Shown here: positions 7,759 through 16,250 of the stretch, piece by piece
Numbering within the stretch: position 1 is the first letter of the stretch
Layout of the letters: every line of letters begins with the position of its first letter
Source: Dysgonomonas sp. UBA5412
GTDB taxonomy: Bacteria > Bacteroidota > Bacteroidia > Bacteroidales > Dysgonomonadaceae
NCBI GenBank assembly: GCA_002409595.1
Contig: DHNQ01000021.1
Location: forward strand, 90,302 to 118,637
Length of the DNA stretch: 28,336 nucleotides
Reading direction: 5' to 3'
Notes under the pieces: model-generated
Told to the model about the DNA's origin: nothing
Database searches by the model: none
What the model saw: only the letters and a program-made list of their open reading frames with translations
Position numbers and translations under genes: made by a program

Positions 7759-8412
7759 ATGAGTTCAGTTTCAGAATATTTTTCAGGACTATTCGGTGGT
7801 ATAAAGTCACTTCTTACAGGGATGAGAGTGACGTGGGGTGAGCTGTGGGCCAAGAAGGTTACAGAACAATATCCTGAGAATAGAGCTACCCTTGTTATCC
7901 CCGAACGTTTTCGTGGTGAGCTTACTATGCCTCATGATGAAAATAACGAACATGCGTGTACCGCTTGTGGCATTTGTCAAATGAATTGCCCAAATGGAAC
8001 GATAACAGTAGTATCAAAGATGATAGAGACCGAGGAGGGTAAAAAGAAAAAAATCCTTGATCGCTATGTTTATGATTTAGGAATGTGTACATTCTGTAAT
8101 CTGTGTGTAATTACTTGTCCGTCGGATGCGATTAAATTTTCAAATACTTTTGAGAATTCGTTATTTACGCGTAAAAAGTTAATTGAGCAATTAAATCATG
8201 AAGGTTCTAAGCTTAGAGAGAAGAAAAAAGAACCTAAAGCAGTTGCCCCTACAGCGACAAAAGCAGAGGTCAAGGTTGAAGCTCCTGCACCTGCAGAACC
8301 GAAAAAGGAGGACGTTAAACCTGCAGCTCCGGTTGTTGATGGTATAGATAAAAATACACCTTCGTCGCCAGAGGCTAAAGGAGACGATACGGGAAAAGAA
8401 ATTAAAGAATAA
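7759..8412 (+). CDS. nuoI: NADH-quinone oxidoreductase subunit I with a long C-terminal tail
   Basis: NuoI carries clusters N6a and N6b, which relay electrons to N2 on NuoB. Two ferredoxin-like motifs are complete: CTACGICQMNCP (Cys67, 70, 73, 77) and CTFCNLCVITCP (Cys110, 113, 116, 120). The N-terminal stretch (about 14-35) is the usual membrane-surface helix. What is odd is the last 65 or so residues (about 152-217): a low-complexity tail rich in Lys, Ala, Pro and Glu with no Cys, unlike the short C-terminus of E. coli NuoI (about 180 residues in total). With no NuoEFG module in the operon, the tail may contact whatever delivers electrons; this is inference. The frame stays open without a frameshift. 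Confidence 0.95.
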   Translation: MSSVSEYFSGLFGGIKSLLTGMRVTWGELWAKKVTEQYPENRATLVIPERFRGELTMPHDENNEHACTACGICQMNCPNGTITVVSKMIETEEGKKKKILDRYVYDLGMCTFCNLCVITCPSDAIKFSNTFENSLFTRKKLIEQLNHEGSKLREKKKEPKAVAPTATKAEVKVEAPAPAEPKKEDVKPAAPVVDGIDKNTPSSPEAKGDDTGKEIKE

Positions 8413-8433
8413 TTATACGATAGTCAATAGATT

Positions 8434-8937
8434 ATGGCAGAACAAATTATATTTTACATTTTAGCGACAATCATTGTGTTCTCGGCTGTGATGGCAGTTA
8501 CCACACAAAAGATTATTCGCTCGGCAACATTCCTGCTTTTTGTGCTTTTGAGTACAGCAGGGTTATATCTGTTACTCGACTATCATTTTCTGATGGCTGT
8601 TCAAATTGCAGTTTATGCAGGAGGTGTGATGGTCTTATTTATCTTTGCCATCTTGCTTACCCATGAGCCGGGAGTGGATGTGAAGTTTGAGAAGCCCGGC
8701 AGAATGTTTCTTGCAGCCGTAGCCGCTTTTTCGGGTTTGGCTATTTGCGGACACATTATATTCTACAATGTAAATAAATTTTATACTTATATTACTCAGG
8801 ACGAACTACAAATGCAAGATATAGGTATGGCTATGATGGGTACTGATAAATATCAATACTTGTTGCCATTCGAAGCTATCAGTATGTTGTTATTAGCTTG
8901 TATTATAGGTGGTATAATGATTGCCAGAAAAAGATAA
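8434..8937 (+). CDS. nuoJ: NADH-quinone oxidoreductase subunit J
   Basis: NuoJ is a membrane subunit with five helices; its third helix undergoes the alpha-to-pi switch during coupling. The 167 residues match the usual length. The conserved part runs from RSATFLLFVLLSTAGLYLLL through the helix with VYAGGVMVLFIFAILL, including the tyrosine and glycines (YAGG) that form the switch. The last helix ends in MIARKR. It is 21 bases after nuoI and 7 bases before nuoK. Confidence 0.94.
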   Translation: MAEQIIFYILATIIVFSAVMAVTTQKIIRSATFLLFVLLSTAGLYLLLDYHFLMAVQIAVYAGGVMVLFIFAILLTHEPGVDVKFEKPGRMFLAAVAAFSGLAICGHIIFYNVNKFYTYITQDELQMQDIGMAMMGTDKYQYLLPFEAISMLLLACIIGGIMIARKR

Positions 8938-8944
8938 ATATATT

Positions 8945-9289
8945 ATGGGTGAGTTTATTACTAGTTTTCTATCAGGACCTGTGCCTCTTGAGGCATATCT
9001 GGCTGTGAGTACAATTATGTTTTTTGCCGGAGTATATGGTTTTCTTTCACGAAAGAACATGTTGATGGTACTGATTTCGATTGAATTGATGCTTAATGCA
9101 GCCGATCTGAACTTTGTAGTGTTCAATCGCTATTTGTATCCCGGACAGATGGAAGGTTTCTTCTTCACGCTGTTTGCAATCGGTATTGCTGCTGCTGAAA
9201 CTGCAATTGCAATTGCAATCATCATCAATATATATCGCAATGTGAAGAGCATATATATAGATGAGAACATAACAAAAATGAAACACTAA
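8945..9289 (+). CDS. nuoK: NADH-quinone oxidoreductase subunit K
   Basis: NuoK is a small membrane subunit with three helices. From the ATG at 8945 it has 114 residues, slightly longer than the common 100-102. Both key membrane glutamates are present, in ISIELMLN (Glu47) and AAAETAIA (Glu85), corresponding to Glu36 and Glu72 of E. coli NuoK. An in-frame ATG at 8921 overlaps the nuoJ end and would add charged residues before the first helix, so it is not used. The extra length lies in a polar C-terminal segment after the third helix and a few N-terminal residues. Confidence 0.94.
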   Translation: MGEFITSFLSGPVPLEAYLAVSTIMFFAGVYGFLSRKNMLMVLISIELMLNAADLNFVVFNRYLYPGQMEGFFFTLFAIGIAAAETAIAIAIIINIYRNVKSIYIDENITKMKH

Positions 9290-9309
9290 GTAAGGAAAAG
9301 TTACAAGAT

Positions 9310-11253
9310 ATGGAACACGCATTTAATTATTCTATACTGATACTGGTTCTTCCTGCCATTATGTTTTTGGTGTTAGGACTGGGAGGGAAATATATGAAAC
9401 CTGTGCTTGCCGGAACATTGGGTACGGTCTCTTTAGCTATTATGGCTATTTTGGCTTACATGACAGGCTATAAGTATTTCTTTCAGTTTGGTATGGGCGA
9501 CAATGGATCTTATCAGGCAATAAATGTATTTCACTTCGAATGGCTTCGTTTTACCGAAAATCTTCATATAGACTTAGGTATGTATCTGGATCCTATTTCG
9601 GTGATGATGCTTATTGTGATAACCACAGTATCGTTGATGGTACATATATATAGTCTAGGCTATATGAAAGGAGAAGTGGGTTTTCAACGCTACTACGCTT
9701 TCCTTTCATTATTTAGTTTTTCTATGTTAGGCTTGGTTGTAGCTACCAATATTTTCCAGATGTATATCTTTTGGGAACTAGTGGGAGTGTCATCTTTCTT
9801 GCTTATCAGTTTCTATTATGTAAAACCGTCTGCTGTTGCTGCTGCTAAAAAAGCATTTATTGTAACTCGTTTCGCAGACTTCTTCTTCCTTGTAGGTATT
9901 TTATTATTATCATATTTTACCGGAACATTTGATTTTGCCACATTAACAGCGTCTAATGCTGCTATATGTGTTTCTTCTACTGCCGGAGCTTCATTCTTAG
10001 GAATGTCTGTTCTGTCGTGGGCAATGTTGCTTATTTTTATGGGTGGTGCGGGTAAATCGGCTATGATGCCATTTCATATTTGGCTTCCTGATGCTATGGA
10101 AGGTCCTACACCGGCTTCAGCCTTGATTCATGCCGCTACAATGGTTGTGGCAGGAGTCTTTTTAGTTGCACGTTTATTCCCTATATATGCCTTTGGTGCT
10201 CCGGATATCTTAGAGTTTATTGGATATGTAGGAGCAATTACAGCTTTGTTTGCAGCTATTGTGGCTTGTACACAGACTGATATAAAGCGTGTTTTGGCTT
10301 TTTCTACTATTTCTCAGATTGCATTTATGCTTACTTCTCTAGGTGTGTCGGGTTATGCCGGACATGAAGGGTTAGGATATATGGCTTCTATGTTCCACTT
10401 GTTTACTCATGCATTCTTCAAAGCTTTACTATTCTTGGGTGCAGGAGCTATCATACATGCTGTGCATAGCAACGAGATGGATGATATGGGCGGACTTGCA
10501 AGTAAATTGAAAATAACTTGTGTTACATTCGGTATTGCATGGTTAGCAATAGCGGGGATACCTCCATTCTCAGGATTCTTTAGTAAAGATGAGATTTTGG
10601 CTACTGCATGGGAACATAATAAGATTATTTACGGTATGTTGTCTTTCGCTGCCGGACTTACAGCATTCTATATGACTCGATTGTTTCTTCGTATCTTCTT
10701 TTATGAAAAGAAACATTATCATCACGAGCCTCACGAAGCCAGTCCTATTATGACAATTCCTCTGATGATATTGGCTGCTTTTGCTTTGCTTGCAGGCTTT
10801 ATTCCTTTCGGAGAGTTTGTTACTGCCGATCATCAACCTTATCATATACATATCAATATGCAAGTGGCAATCACAAGTGTTGTTATCTCATTGATAGGTA
10901 TTGGTATCGGGTTTAAATTATATTATAAGAAAAACGATTTGCCGGATCGCATTGCTAATGGCTTTGGCAATTTCTATAAATGGGCACTTCATAAATTCTA
11001 TTTCGATGAATTGTGGTTGTTTGTTACTCGTAGTATTATATTTAAAGGCATTTCAAGACCAATCGCATGGTTTGATAAAAAATATGTAGATGGATTTATG
11101 AACTCATTAGCTTCTGTTACTCAGGCAGCTTCTCGTTCTATAAAGAATTTCCAATCAGGATATATTCAACAATACGCTTTGGCTTATTTGTTAGGAGCTC
11201 TGATTTTGATTGTCGGTTTTGGCGGATGGTTGATTTGTTTTATTTGTAAATAA
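9310..11253 (+). CDS. nuoL: NADH-quinone oxidoreductase subunit L
   Basis: NuoL is the distal antiporter-like subunit of the membrane arm and a likely proton channel. It has 647 residues, a normal length, with about 14 core helices. The key glutamate is in FWELVGVSSF (Glu156), and the central lysine in MGGAGKSAMMPFH (Lys249) precedes the conserved WLPDAMEGPTPASALIHAA block. After residue 490 the sequence has the hydrophilic, aromatic region and the final helix (about 626-644) expected for the long lateral helix and its anchor. A histidine-rich patch (KKHYHHEPHE) sits in the loop near residues 470-480. Confidence 0.96.
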   Translation: MEHAFNYSILILVLPAIMFLVLGLGGKYMKPVLAGTLGTVSLAIMAILAYMTGYKYFFQFGMGDNGSYQAINVFHFEWLRFTENLHIDLGMYLDPISVMMLIVITTVSLMVHIYSLGYMKGEVGFQRYYAFLSLFSFSMLGLVVATNIFQMYIFWELVGVSSFLLISFYYVKPSAVAAAKKAFIVTRFADFFFLVGILLLSYFTGTFDFATLTASNAAICVSSTAGASFLGMSVLSWAMLLIFMGGAGKSAMMPFHIWLPDAMEGPTPASALIHAATMVVAGVFLVARLFPIYAFGAPDILEFIGYVGAITALFAAIVACTQTDIKRVLAFSTISQIAFMLTSLGVSGYAGHEGLGYMASMFHLFTHAFFKALLFLGAGAIIHAVHSNEMDDMGGLASKLKITCVTFGIAWLAIAGIPPFSGFFSKDEILATAWEHNKIIYGMLSFAAGLTAFYMTRLFLRIFFYEKKHYHHEPHEASPIMTIPLMILAAFALLAGFIPFGEFVTADHQPYHIHINMQVAITSVVISLIGIGIGFKLYYKKNDLPDRIANGFGNFYKWALHKFYFDELWLFVTRSIIFKGISRPIAWFDKKYVDGFMNSLASVTQAASRSIKNFQSGYIQQYALAYLLGALILIVGFGGWLICFICK

Positions 11254-11354
11254 TACCTTTAGCAATATTCTAATTGCTTAGGATTTAATATAAAAGAATT
11301 TAAAGTTTTAAAAAGACTGATTACTATTTAGTAAGAGGTTAAAAGCTAGAAAAT

Positions 11355-12833
11355 ATGAATATTCTTTCATTATTTATTCTTGTACCTGTTGTGATGTTAC
11401 TTGCATTTATACCATGTCGTAATATCAAACAAGTGCGTACCGTAGGAGTAGTAGGAGCGGTTATAGAAGTTATTTTGGCGTTAGTTCTCCTGTTTATGTT
11501 CTATCAGGAACGTGGAGCAGGCAATGCTGCCGAGATGTTATTTACCTATGATAAGGTTTGGTACGAATCGTTGAATATCCATTATGCAATAGGTGTAGAT
11601 GGCATTTCCGTATTGATGATACTTCTTACGTCTGTCATTATTTTCACCGGAACATTTGCTTCGTGGAATATGAATCCGTTGCCTAAAGACTTTTTTATGT
11701 GGCTCACTCTCTTATCGGTGGGAGTATATGGATTCTTTATTTCATTAGACATGTTCACCATGTTCTTCTTCTACGAAATAGCCTTGATTCCGATGTATTT
11801 GTTGATTGGATTATGGGGTACGGGCCGAAAAGAATATTCGGCGATGAAGCTTACCCTCATGTTGATGGGAGGGTCTGCATTCTTGTTTGTCGGTATATTA
11901 GGCATTTATTTTAATTCTTCTACTACGGGAGAATATACTTTCAATATTTTAGAGATTGCTCATAATGCAGCCATACCCGTTTCAGCTCAGTATTGGATAT
12001 TTCCATTGACGTTTCTTGGCTTTGGTGTTTTAGGAGCATTATTCCCATTCCATACTTGGTCACCCGATGGTCACGCATCTGCTCCAACAGCAGTTTCGAT
12101 GCTGCATGCCGGTGTATTGATGAAATTGGGAGGATACGGATGTTTCCGTATTGCCATGCGTCTGATGCCTGAGGCAGCAAACGAATTGTCTTGGATTTTC
12201 ATAATACTTACCGGTATTAGTGTTATCTACGGAGCTTTAGGTGCTATTTCTCAAACAGACTTGAAATATATCAATGCTTATTCTTCAGTAAGTCACTGCG
12301 GATTAGTATTGTTTGCCATATTAATGATGAATCAGACGGCAATGACCGGAGCTGTAATGCAGATGCTATCGCATGGTTTGATGACAGCCTTATTCTTTGC
12401 TTTGATTGGTATGATATACGGACGTACACATACTCGTGATATTCGAGAATTGGGCGGATTGATGAAGATTATGCCATTCCTTAGCGTTTGTTATGTAATT
12501 GCCGGTTTGGCCTCATTAGGACTTCCTGGTTTGAGTGGCTTTGTTGCAGAAATGACAATATTTGTGGGAGCTTTTGCTCATAACGATATGTTCCATAGAG
12601 TATTTACCATTATAGCTATTTCTTCTATTGTTGCAACGGCTGTGTACATACTCAAGGTGGTTGGCAAAATACTATATGGTCCGGTGCAAGACCCTCATCA
12701 TTTAGAATTGACCGATGCCGTATGGTACGAAAGAATATCCACTATCGGTCTGATTATATGTGTTGCCGGAATGGGATTATTTCCGGGATGGATCTCTAAT
12801 CTGATAAGGGCTAGTCTTACCTACATAAATTAA
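11355..12833 (+). CDS. nuoM: NADH-quinone oxidoreductase subunit M
   Basis: NuoM is the middle antiporter-like subunit. It has 492 residues and about 14 helices. The key glutamate is in FFYEIALIPMYLL (Glu141), and the conserved FPFHTWSPDGHASAPTA, LHAGVLMKLGGYG and SHGLMTALFF segments are all present. It is preceded by a 101-base gap, the longest inside the operon, holding a short inverted repeat (AGCAAT at 11261-11266, ATTGCT at 11273-11278). No T-run follows it, so I do not call a terminator there. Confidence 0.96.
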   Translation: MNILSLFILVPVVMLLAFIPCRNIKQVRTVGVVGAVIEVILALVLLFMFYQERGAGNAAEMLFTYDKVWYESLNIHYAIGVDGISVLMILLTSVIIFTGTFASWNMNPLPKDFFMWLTLLSVGVYGFFISLDMFTMFFFYEIALIPMYLLIGLWGTGRKEYSAMKLTLMLMGGSAFLFVGILGIYFNSSTTGEYTFNILEIAHNAAIPVSAQYWIFPLTFLGFGVLGALFPFHTWSPDGHASAPTAVSMLHAGVLMKLGGYGCFRIAMRLMPEAANELSWIFIILTGISVIYGALGAISQTDLKYINAYSSVSHCGLVLFAILMMNQTAMTGAVMQMLSHGLMTALFFALIGMIYGRTHTRDIRELGGLMKIMPFLSVCYVIAGLASLGLPGLSGFVAEMTIFVGAFAHNDMFHRVFTIIAISSIVATAVYILKVVGKILYGPVQDPHHLELTDAVWYERISTIGLIICVAGMGLFPGWISNLIRASLTYIN

Positions 12834-12876
12834 GCTAAGAACAAGATTGTAAACTTTGAAATTATAAGATATAAAA

Positions 12877-14301
12877 ATGGATTTGAGTAATTATTTGTTG
12901 ATGAAGCACGAGTTATCACTTATCGTGGTATTTCTCTTACTTATTATTTATGATTTGTTTGCTTCAGACAACGCGAAGAAATATTATTTTCCTTTTGCCT
13001 GTACTCTGTTTTTGGCACATACAGTCCTTTGCTTTTTCTTTAAAGATAATGGAACGTCTTTTGCCGGTATGTATGTAACGGGACCGGCATATCTTACAAC
13101 AAAAAATATTCTTAATGTCGGAGTGTTTCTCATCTTGCTTCAAGCTAACTCTTGGTTGATGAAGCCCGATTCGATAATAAAGAGAGGTGAATATTTTATG
13201 CTGACAGTTCTCACCTTGTTAGGTATGTATCTGATGATTTCATCCGGCAACTTCTTGTTGTTTTTCATCGGACTCGAAACTGCATCATTACCTATTGCTG
13301 CGCTTGTTGCTTTTGATAAATACAAGCATGACTCGGCAGAGGCAGGAGCTAAGTATATATTTAATGCAATTTTTTCTTCGGCACTGATGACCTTTGGTCT
13401 GTCTTTCCTTTATGGAGCTTCGGGAACTTTATACTATGCAGATATTGCTGCTAACCTTTATTCTACGCCATTAGTAGTGATGGCAATGGTATTTGTATTG
13501 GCAGGTTTGTTCTTCAAAATATCTTTGGTTCCATTCCATCTATGGGCTCCTGATACATATCAAGGTGCACCTACTAACGTTACTTTATATTTGTCTACAA
13601 TATCTAAAGGTGCAGCCGTTTTTGCATTAATGACAATTCTATATAAGGTATTCCCGGCTTTGTCTGATATATGGCAAAATATGATATGGGTTATTATACT
13701 TCTTACTATTACAGTTGGTAACTTATTTGCATTACGTCAAAATAATCTGAAACGTTTCCTTGCATTTTCTTCCATCTCTCAGGCTGGTTATATAATGCTA
13801 AGTGTCTTTACCGGAACTTCAGCCGGTATGGCAGCTACTATATTCTACATATTTGTCTATATATTTTCTAATTTAGCTGCATTCGGGGTTATATCTGCGA
13901 TAGAGGATAAGACAGGAAAAGTTAATATGACAGATTATAACGGACTATATTATACGAATCCTAAATTATCTCTGGCTATGATGGTAGCTATGTTCTCATT
14001 AGGAGGTATTCCATTTGCTGCCGGATTCTTTAGTAAACTGTTTGTCTTTAGAGCAGCTATGGAACAAGGACATGTATTGTTGGTATTCCTAGCTTTCTTG
14101 AATACCGTAATATCATTGTATTATTATCTATTGGTAGTAAAGGCAATGTTTATTAATAAGAACAATTCTCCACTCGAATCTGTTACAACAGACGGCTATC
14201 TGAAAGTATCGCTTGTTTTGTCGATGGCAGGTATATTTGTAATAGGATTGGCTAGTTATTTCTTTGAATATATAAATAAAGTGAGCTTTGGTATATATTA
14301 A
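12877..14301 (+). CDS. nuoN: NADH-quinone oxidoreductase subunit N
   Basis: NuoN is the proximal antiporter-like subunit of the membrane arm. It has 474 residues and about 14 helices. The key glutamate is in FIGLETASLP (Glu134); the channel lysine and its surroundings are in FFKISLVPFHLWAPDTYQGA, and LKRFLAFSSISQAGYI is also conserved. It ends the operon: a strong terminator starts 22 bases after the stop codon. No nuoE, nuoF or nuoG follows. Confidence 0.95.
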   Translation: MDLSNYLLMKHELSLIVVFLLLIIYDLFASDNAKKYYFPFACTLFLAHTVLCFFFKDNGTSFAGMYVTGPAYLTTKNILNVGVFLILLQANSWLMKPDSIIKRGEYFMLTVLTLLGMYLMISSGNFLLFFIGLETASLPIAALVAFDKYKHDSAEAGAKYIFNAIFSSALMTFGLSFLYGASGTLYYADIAANLYSTPLVVMAMVFVLAGLFFKISLVPFHLWAPDTYQGAPTNVTLYLSTISKGAAVFALMTILYKVFPALSDIWQNMIWVIILLTITVGNLFALRQNNLKRFLAFSSISQAGYIMLSVFTGTSAGMAATIFYIFVYIFSNLAAFGVISAIEDKTGKVNMTDYNGLYYTNPKLSLAMMVAMFSLGGIPFAAGFFSKLFVFRAAMEQGHVLLVFLAFLNTVISLYYYLLVVKAMFINKNNSPLESVTTDGYLKVSLVLSMAGIFVIGLASYFFEYINKVSFGIY

Positions 14302-14323
14302 AGAATATTAAATATGAAAAAAT

Positions 14324-14362
14324 AATTCGACAGAAGACTTATCTTTGGACTTCTGTCGAATT
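14324..14362 (+). terminator. Intrinsic terminator of the nuo operon
   Basis: A perfect 13-base inverted repeat, AATTCGACAGAAG (14324-14336) and CTTCTGTCGAATT (14350-14362), encloses a 13-base loop and is followed by TT and then AT-rich sequence. It lies between nuoN and the exbB-like gene. The loop contains TATCTTTG (14340-14347), which also fits the -7 promoter consensus, so the exbB-like gene could start its own transcript here; no -33 box is seen. Confidence 0.85.
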
Positions 14363-14390
14363 TTATATAAAAAATATAGTAAAAATATCT

Positions 14391-15110
14391 ATGAATCCAT
14401 TCATTTTACTTCAAGCGGCTACCCCGGTAGTTGAGATGGTCGATCAAACAGCTCAAGTTGTTGAAACTATTCCCGAAGAAAGTTATTTCAGCTTAATTCT
14501 AAAAGGGGGATGGATCTTACTTCCAATATTTCTTTTATCATTATTAGCTATTTATGTAATCATAAATAAATGGTTAGTTATAAGTAGGCTAGGTAAAAAA
14601 GATACAGTATGGCTGTCCAGAGTTGTAGAACTTGTGCATGAAGGTAAGGTGGACAAAGCTTTGAAGTTTTGTGTAGAACGTCCTTATGCTTCGGCTAAGG
14701 TTATTGCAGCCGGATTGAAAGATGTCGAACTTAGCGATTCTGAAATTCAAGAGTCGATGGAAGTAGAAGCCAGACTACAAATCAACCAATTGGAAAATCA
14801 AATGAATTGGTTAGGAATTACTGCTTCAATTGCTCCGATGTTAGGATTCTTGGGTACAATCTTTGGCGTTATAAAGATATTCTATGATATTGCAAAAACG
14901 AATGATTTGGCAATTGATACCATATCTACCGGACTTTATCAGAAGATGATCTGTTCAGGAGCTGGTCTATTAGTCGGTATTGTTGCATATGCAGGATATT
15001 ATATACTGAATGGACGTATTGATAAAGTTGTAGTAAATATTGATAAAGAATCGAATGAAGTTCTGAAAGCTATCAGAGCTTATAAAAAAGGAACTACAGA
15101 AGCAGCTTAA
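14391..15110 (+). CDS. MotA/TolQ/ExbB family proton channel protein
   Basis: The 239-residue inner-membrane protein has the ExbB/TolQ layout: a short periplasmic N-terminus, helix 1 (about 36-60), a large cytoplasmic loop, then helices 2 and 3 (about 137-168 and 185-206). The second helix region contains the conserved GITASIAPMLGFLGTIFGVI, with the Pro and Gly residues that line the proton path. Such proteins form a pentamer around an ExbD/TolR dimer and use the proton gradient to energise outer-membrane transport (TonB) or envelope integrity (TolA). The next gene encodes an ExbD/TolR protein, but no TonB or TolA partner follows. The sequence does not decide between ExbB and TolQ, so I give no symbol. 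Confidence 0.9.
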   Translation: MNPFILLQAATPVVEMVDQTAQVVETIPEESYFSLILKGGWILLPIFLLSLLAIYVIINKWLVISRLGKKDTVWLSRVVELVHEGKVDKALKFCVERPYASAKVIAAGLKDVELSDSEIQESMEVEARLQINQLENQMNWLGITASIAPMLGFLGTIFGVIKIFYDIAKTNDLAIDTISTGLYQKMICSGAGLLVGIVAYAGYYILNGRIDKVVVNIDKESNEVLKAIRAYKKGTTEAA

Positions 15111-15154
15111 TGTATATTGTTGGGATATTGGTTTATTTAATTTAAAGAAAGAGT

Positions 15155-15574
15155 ATGAAAATAGAACGTAGAAAAACAAGGGCAGTAGAAGTATATACCT
15201 CTTCTTTGAATGATATAATGTTCTTTCTTCTCCTATTTTTTCTTATTATATCCACAATGGTGACACCTGCTGCAATACGCGTATTGTTGCCAAATGCAAG
15301 TACATCGGAACAAGTGGTGACAAAGAAAAATATAAACTTGATAATTACTCAAGACTTAAGATACTACGTTAATGACAAGGAGGTTCTTAAAGATGAGATA
15401 GAACCGGCTCTGATTGCGGCAATAGCAAAAGAAAAGGAGAAAAATGAAAATGTAGAAGTAAATGTTCTTTTACAGGCAGATAAATCTCTTAGCCTTCAGA
15501 ATGTTGTTGATGTAATAGATATAGGAAATAAACTACGTATTAAAATGGTTTTGTTTACACAGAAACCGGAATAA
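15155..15574 (+). CDS. ExbD/TolR family protein
   Basis: The 139-residue protein has a short basic cytoplasmic N-terminus, one membrane helix (about 19-38) and a periplasmic domain. The single proton-binding aspartate is in SLNDIMFFLLLF (Asp20), as in ExbD and TolR. It is 44 bases after its ExbB/TolQ partner and is followed by an AT-rich hairpin. The periplasmic part (about 45-139) fits the small alpha/beta domain of the family. ExbD versus TolR cannot be settled from sequence, and the energy-transducing partner must be encoded elsewhere. Confidence 0.9.
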   Translation: MKIERRKTRAVEVYTSSLNDIMFFLLLFFLIISTMVTPAAIRVLLPNASTSEQVVTKKNINLIITQDLRYYVNDKEVLKDEIEPALIAAIAKEKEKNENVEVNVLLQADKSLSLQNVVDVIDIGNKLRIKMVLFTQKPE

Positions 15575-15577
15575 ATA

Positions 15578-15609
15578 TTTATTAGAAAATAACCCTTTTT
15601 TCTGATAAA
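15578..15609 (+). terminator. Probable AT-rich terminator after the exbD-like gene
   Basis: Positions 15578-15589 pair with 15598-15609 in a 12-pair stem with one G-T wobble and an 8-base loop (TAACCCTT). Most pairs are A-T, and the T-run is in the right arm, not after it. A further T-rich stretch follows at 15614-15619. It begins 4 bases after the exbD-like stop, which fits a termination role. Confidence 0.5.
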
Positions 15610-15644
15610 GTAAATTTTTCTAAAATAGATTGAGATTTTACTTC

Positions 15645-15678
15645 AGGCGTATGCAGCATTTCTACAAATCATACGTCT
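15645..15678 (+). other. Inverted repeat upstream of the ECF sigma gene
   Basis: AGGCGTATG (15645-15653) pairs with CATACGTCT (15670-15678), nine pairs with one G-T wobble and a 16-base loop. It ends 22 bases before the sigma factor start codon. The absence of a T-run argues against a terminator. It could be a regulatory site or leader structure for the sigma operon. I found no TAnnTTTG element in this gap, so the operon may use another promoter type, perhaps its own sigma factor. Confidence 0.4.
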
Positions 15679-15700
15679 TAAATATGAAGCTTGACCGATT

Positions 15701-16249
15701 ATGAATGAACTGCAAATTATAGCAGGTTGTAAGGAACAAAAGCGTGAAGCTCAAAGGATGCTATACGAGAAATATGCTCGTACCATGTATAGCATATGCT
15801 TACGCTACAGTTCTGATCAAGACTCTGCTCAAGATTTATTGCAGGACGGATTCATAAAAGTATTTGCTAATATTAGCTCTTTCCAAGAGAGAGGTTCTTT
15901 TGAAGGATGGCTTAAGCGCATATTTATAAATTTGGCTTTAGAAAACTTAAGAAAAAAAAAGACAATCATTCAAAGTTCTGATGATCTTCAGAATCTACCT
16001 GAAGTAGTAGATGATTCTACTGAAGATAGTGAAATGTATAAAATCTCAGAAACTGAATTGTTGAAGATGGTTCAAGAATTACCTAGAGGGTATTCAGCCG
16101 TTTTCAACCTTTACGCAATAGAAAACTATTCGCATAGAGAGATTGCCGAAATGATGGGGATAAGTGAAGGCACCTCGAGATCTCAATATGTACGTGCCAG
16201 ACAGATACTCCAGAGTAGGGTTAAAGAATATATAAAAGAGAGATCGTAA
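15701..16249 (+). CDS. ECF-type RNA polymerase sigma factor
   Basis: The 182-residue protein has the two domains of an ECF sigma factor. Region 2 spans about 20-87, with DSAQDLLQDGFIKVF for core binding and SFEGWLKRIFINLALENLR for -10 recognition. Region 4 spans about 125-175, with a helix-turn-helix built on YSHREIAEMMGISEGTSRSQ for -35 recognition. A polar linker with many acidic residues (about 91-118) joins them. The next gene starts one base after the stop codon, so the two are surely co-transcribed, and that gene is the likely partner or anti-sigma factor. Its regulon is unknown. Confidence 0.93.
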   Translation: MNELQIIAGCKEQKREAQRMLYEKYARTMYSICLRYSSDQDSAQDLLQDGFIKVFANISSFQERGSFEGWLKRIFINLALENLRKKKTIIQSSDDLQNLPEVVDDSTEDSEMYKISETELLKMVQELPRGYSAVFNLYAIENYSHREIAEMMGISEGTSRSQYVRARQILQSRVKEYIKERS

Positions 16250-16250
16250 A

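Noticed and set aside
10570..10863. Minus-strand open frame inside nuoL
   Set aside because: It is a shadow of the conserved nuoL reading frame, without motif or start context.
11254..11354. Terminator between nuoL and nuoM
   Set aside because: The only inverted repeat there has six pairs and no T-run, so it is unlikely to stop transcription.
3997..14301. Lack of nuoE, nuoF and nuoG as evidence of a damaged operon
   Set aside because: All present subunits are intact, the operon has a promoter and terminator, and 11-subunit complexes without the NADH module are known in Bacteroidetes.
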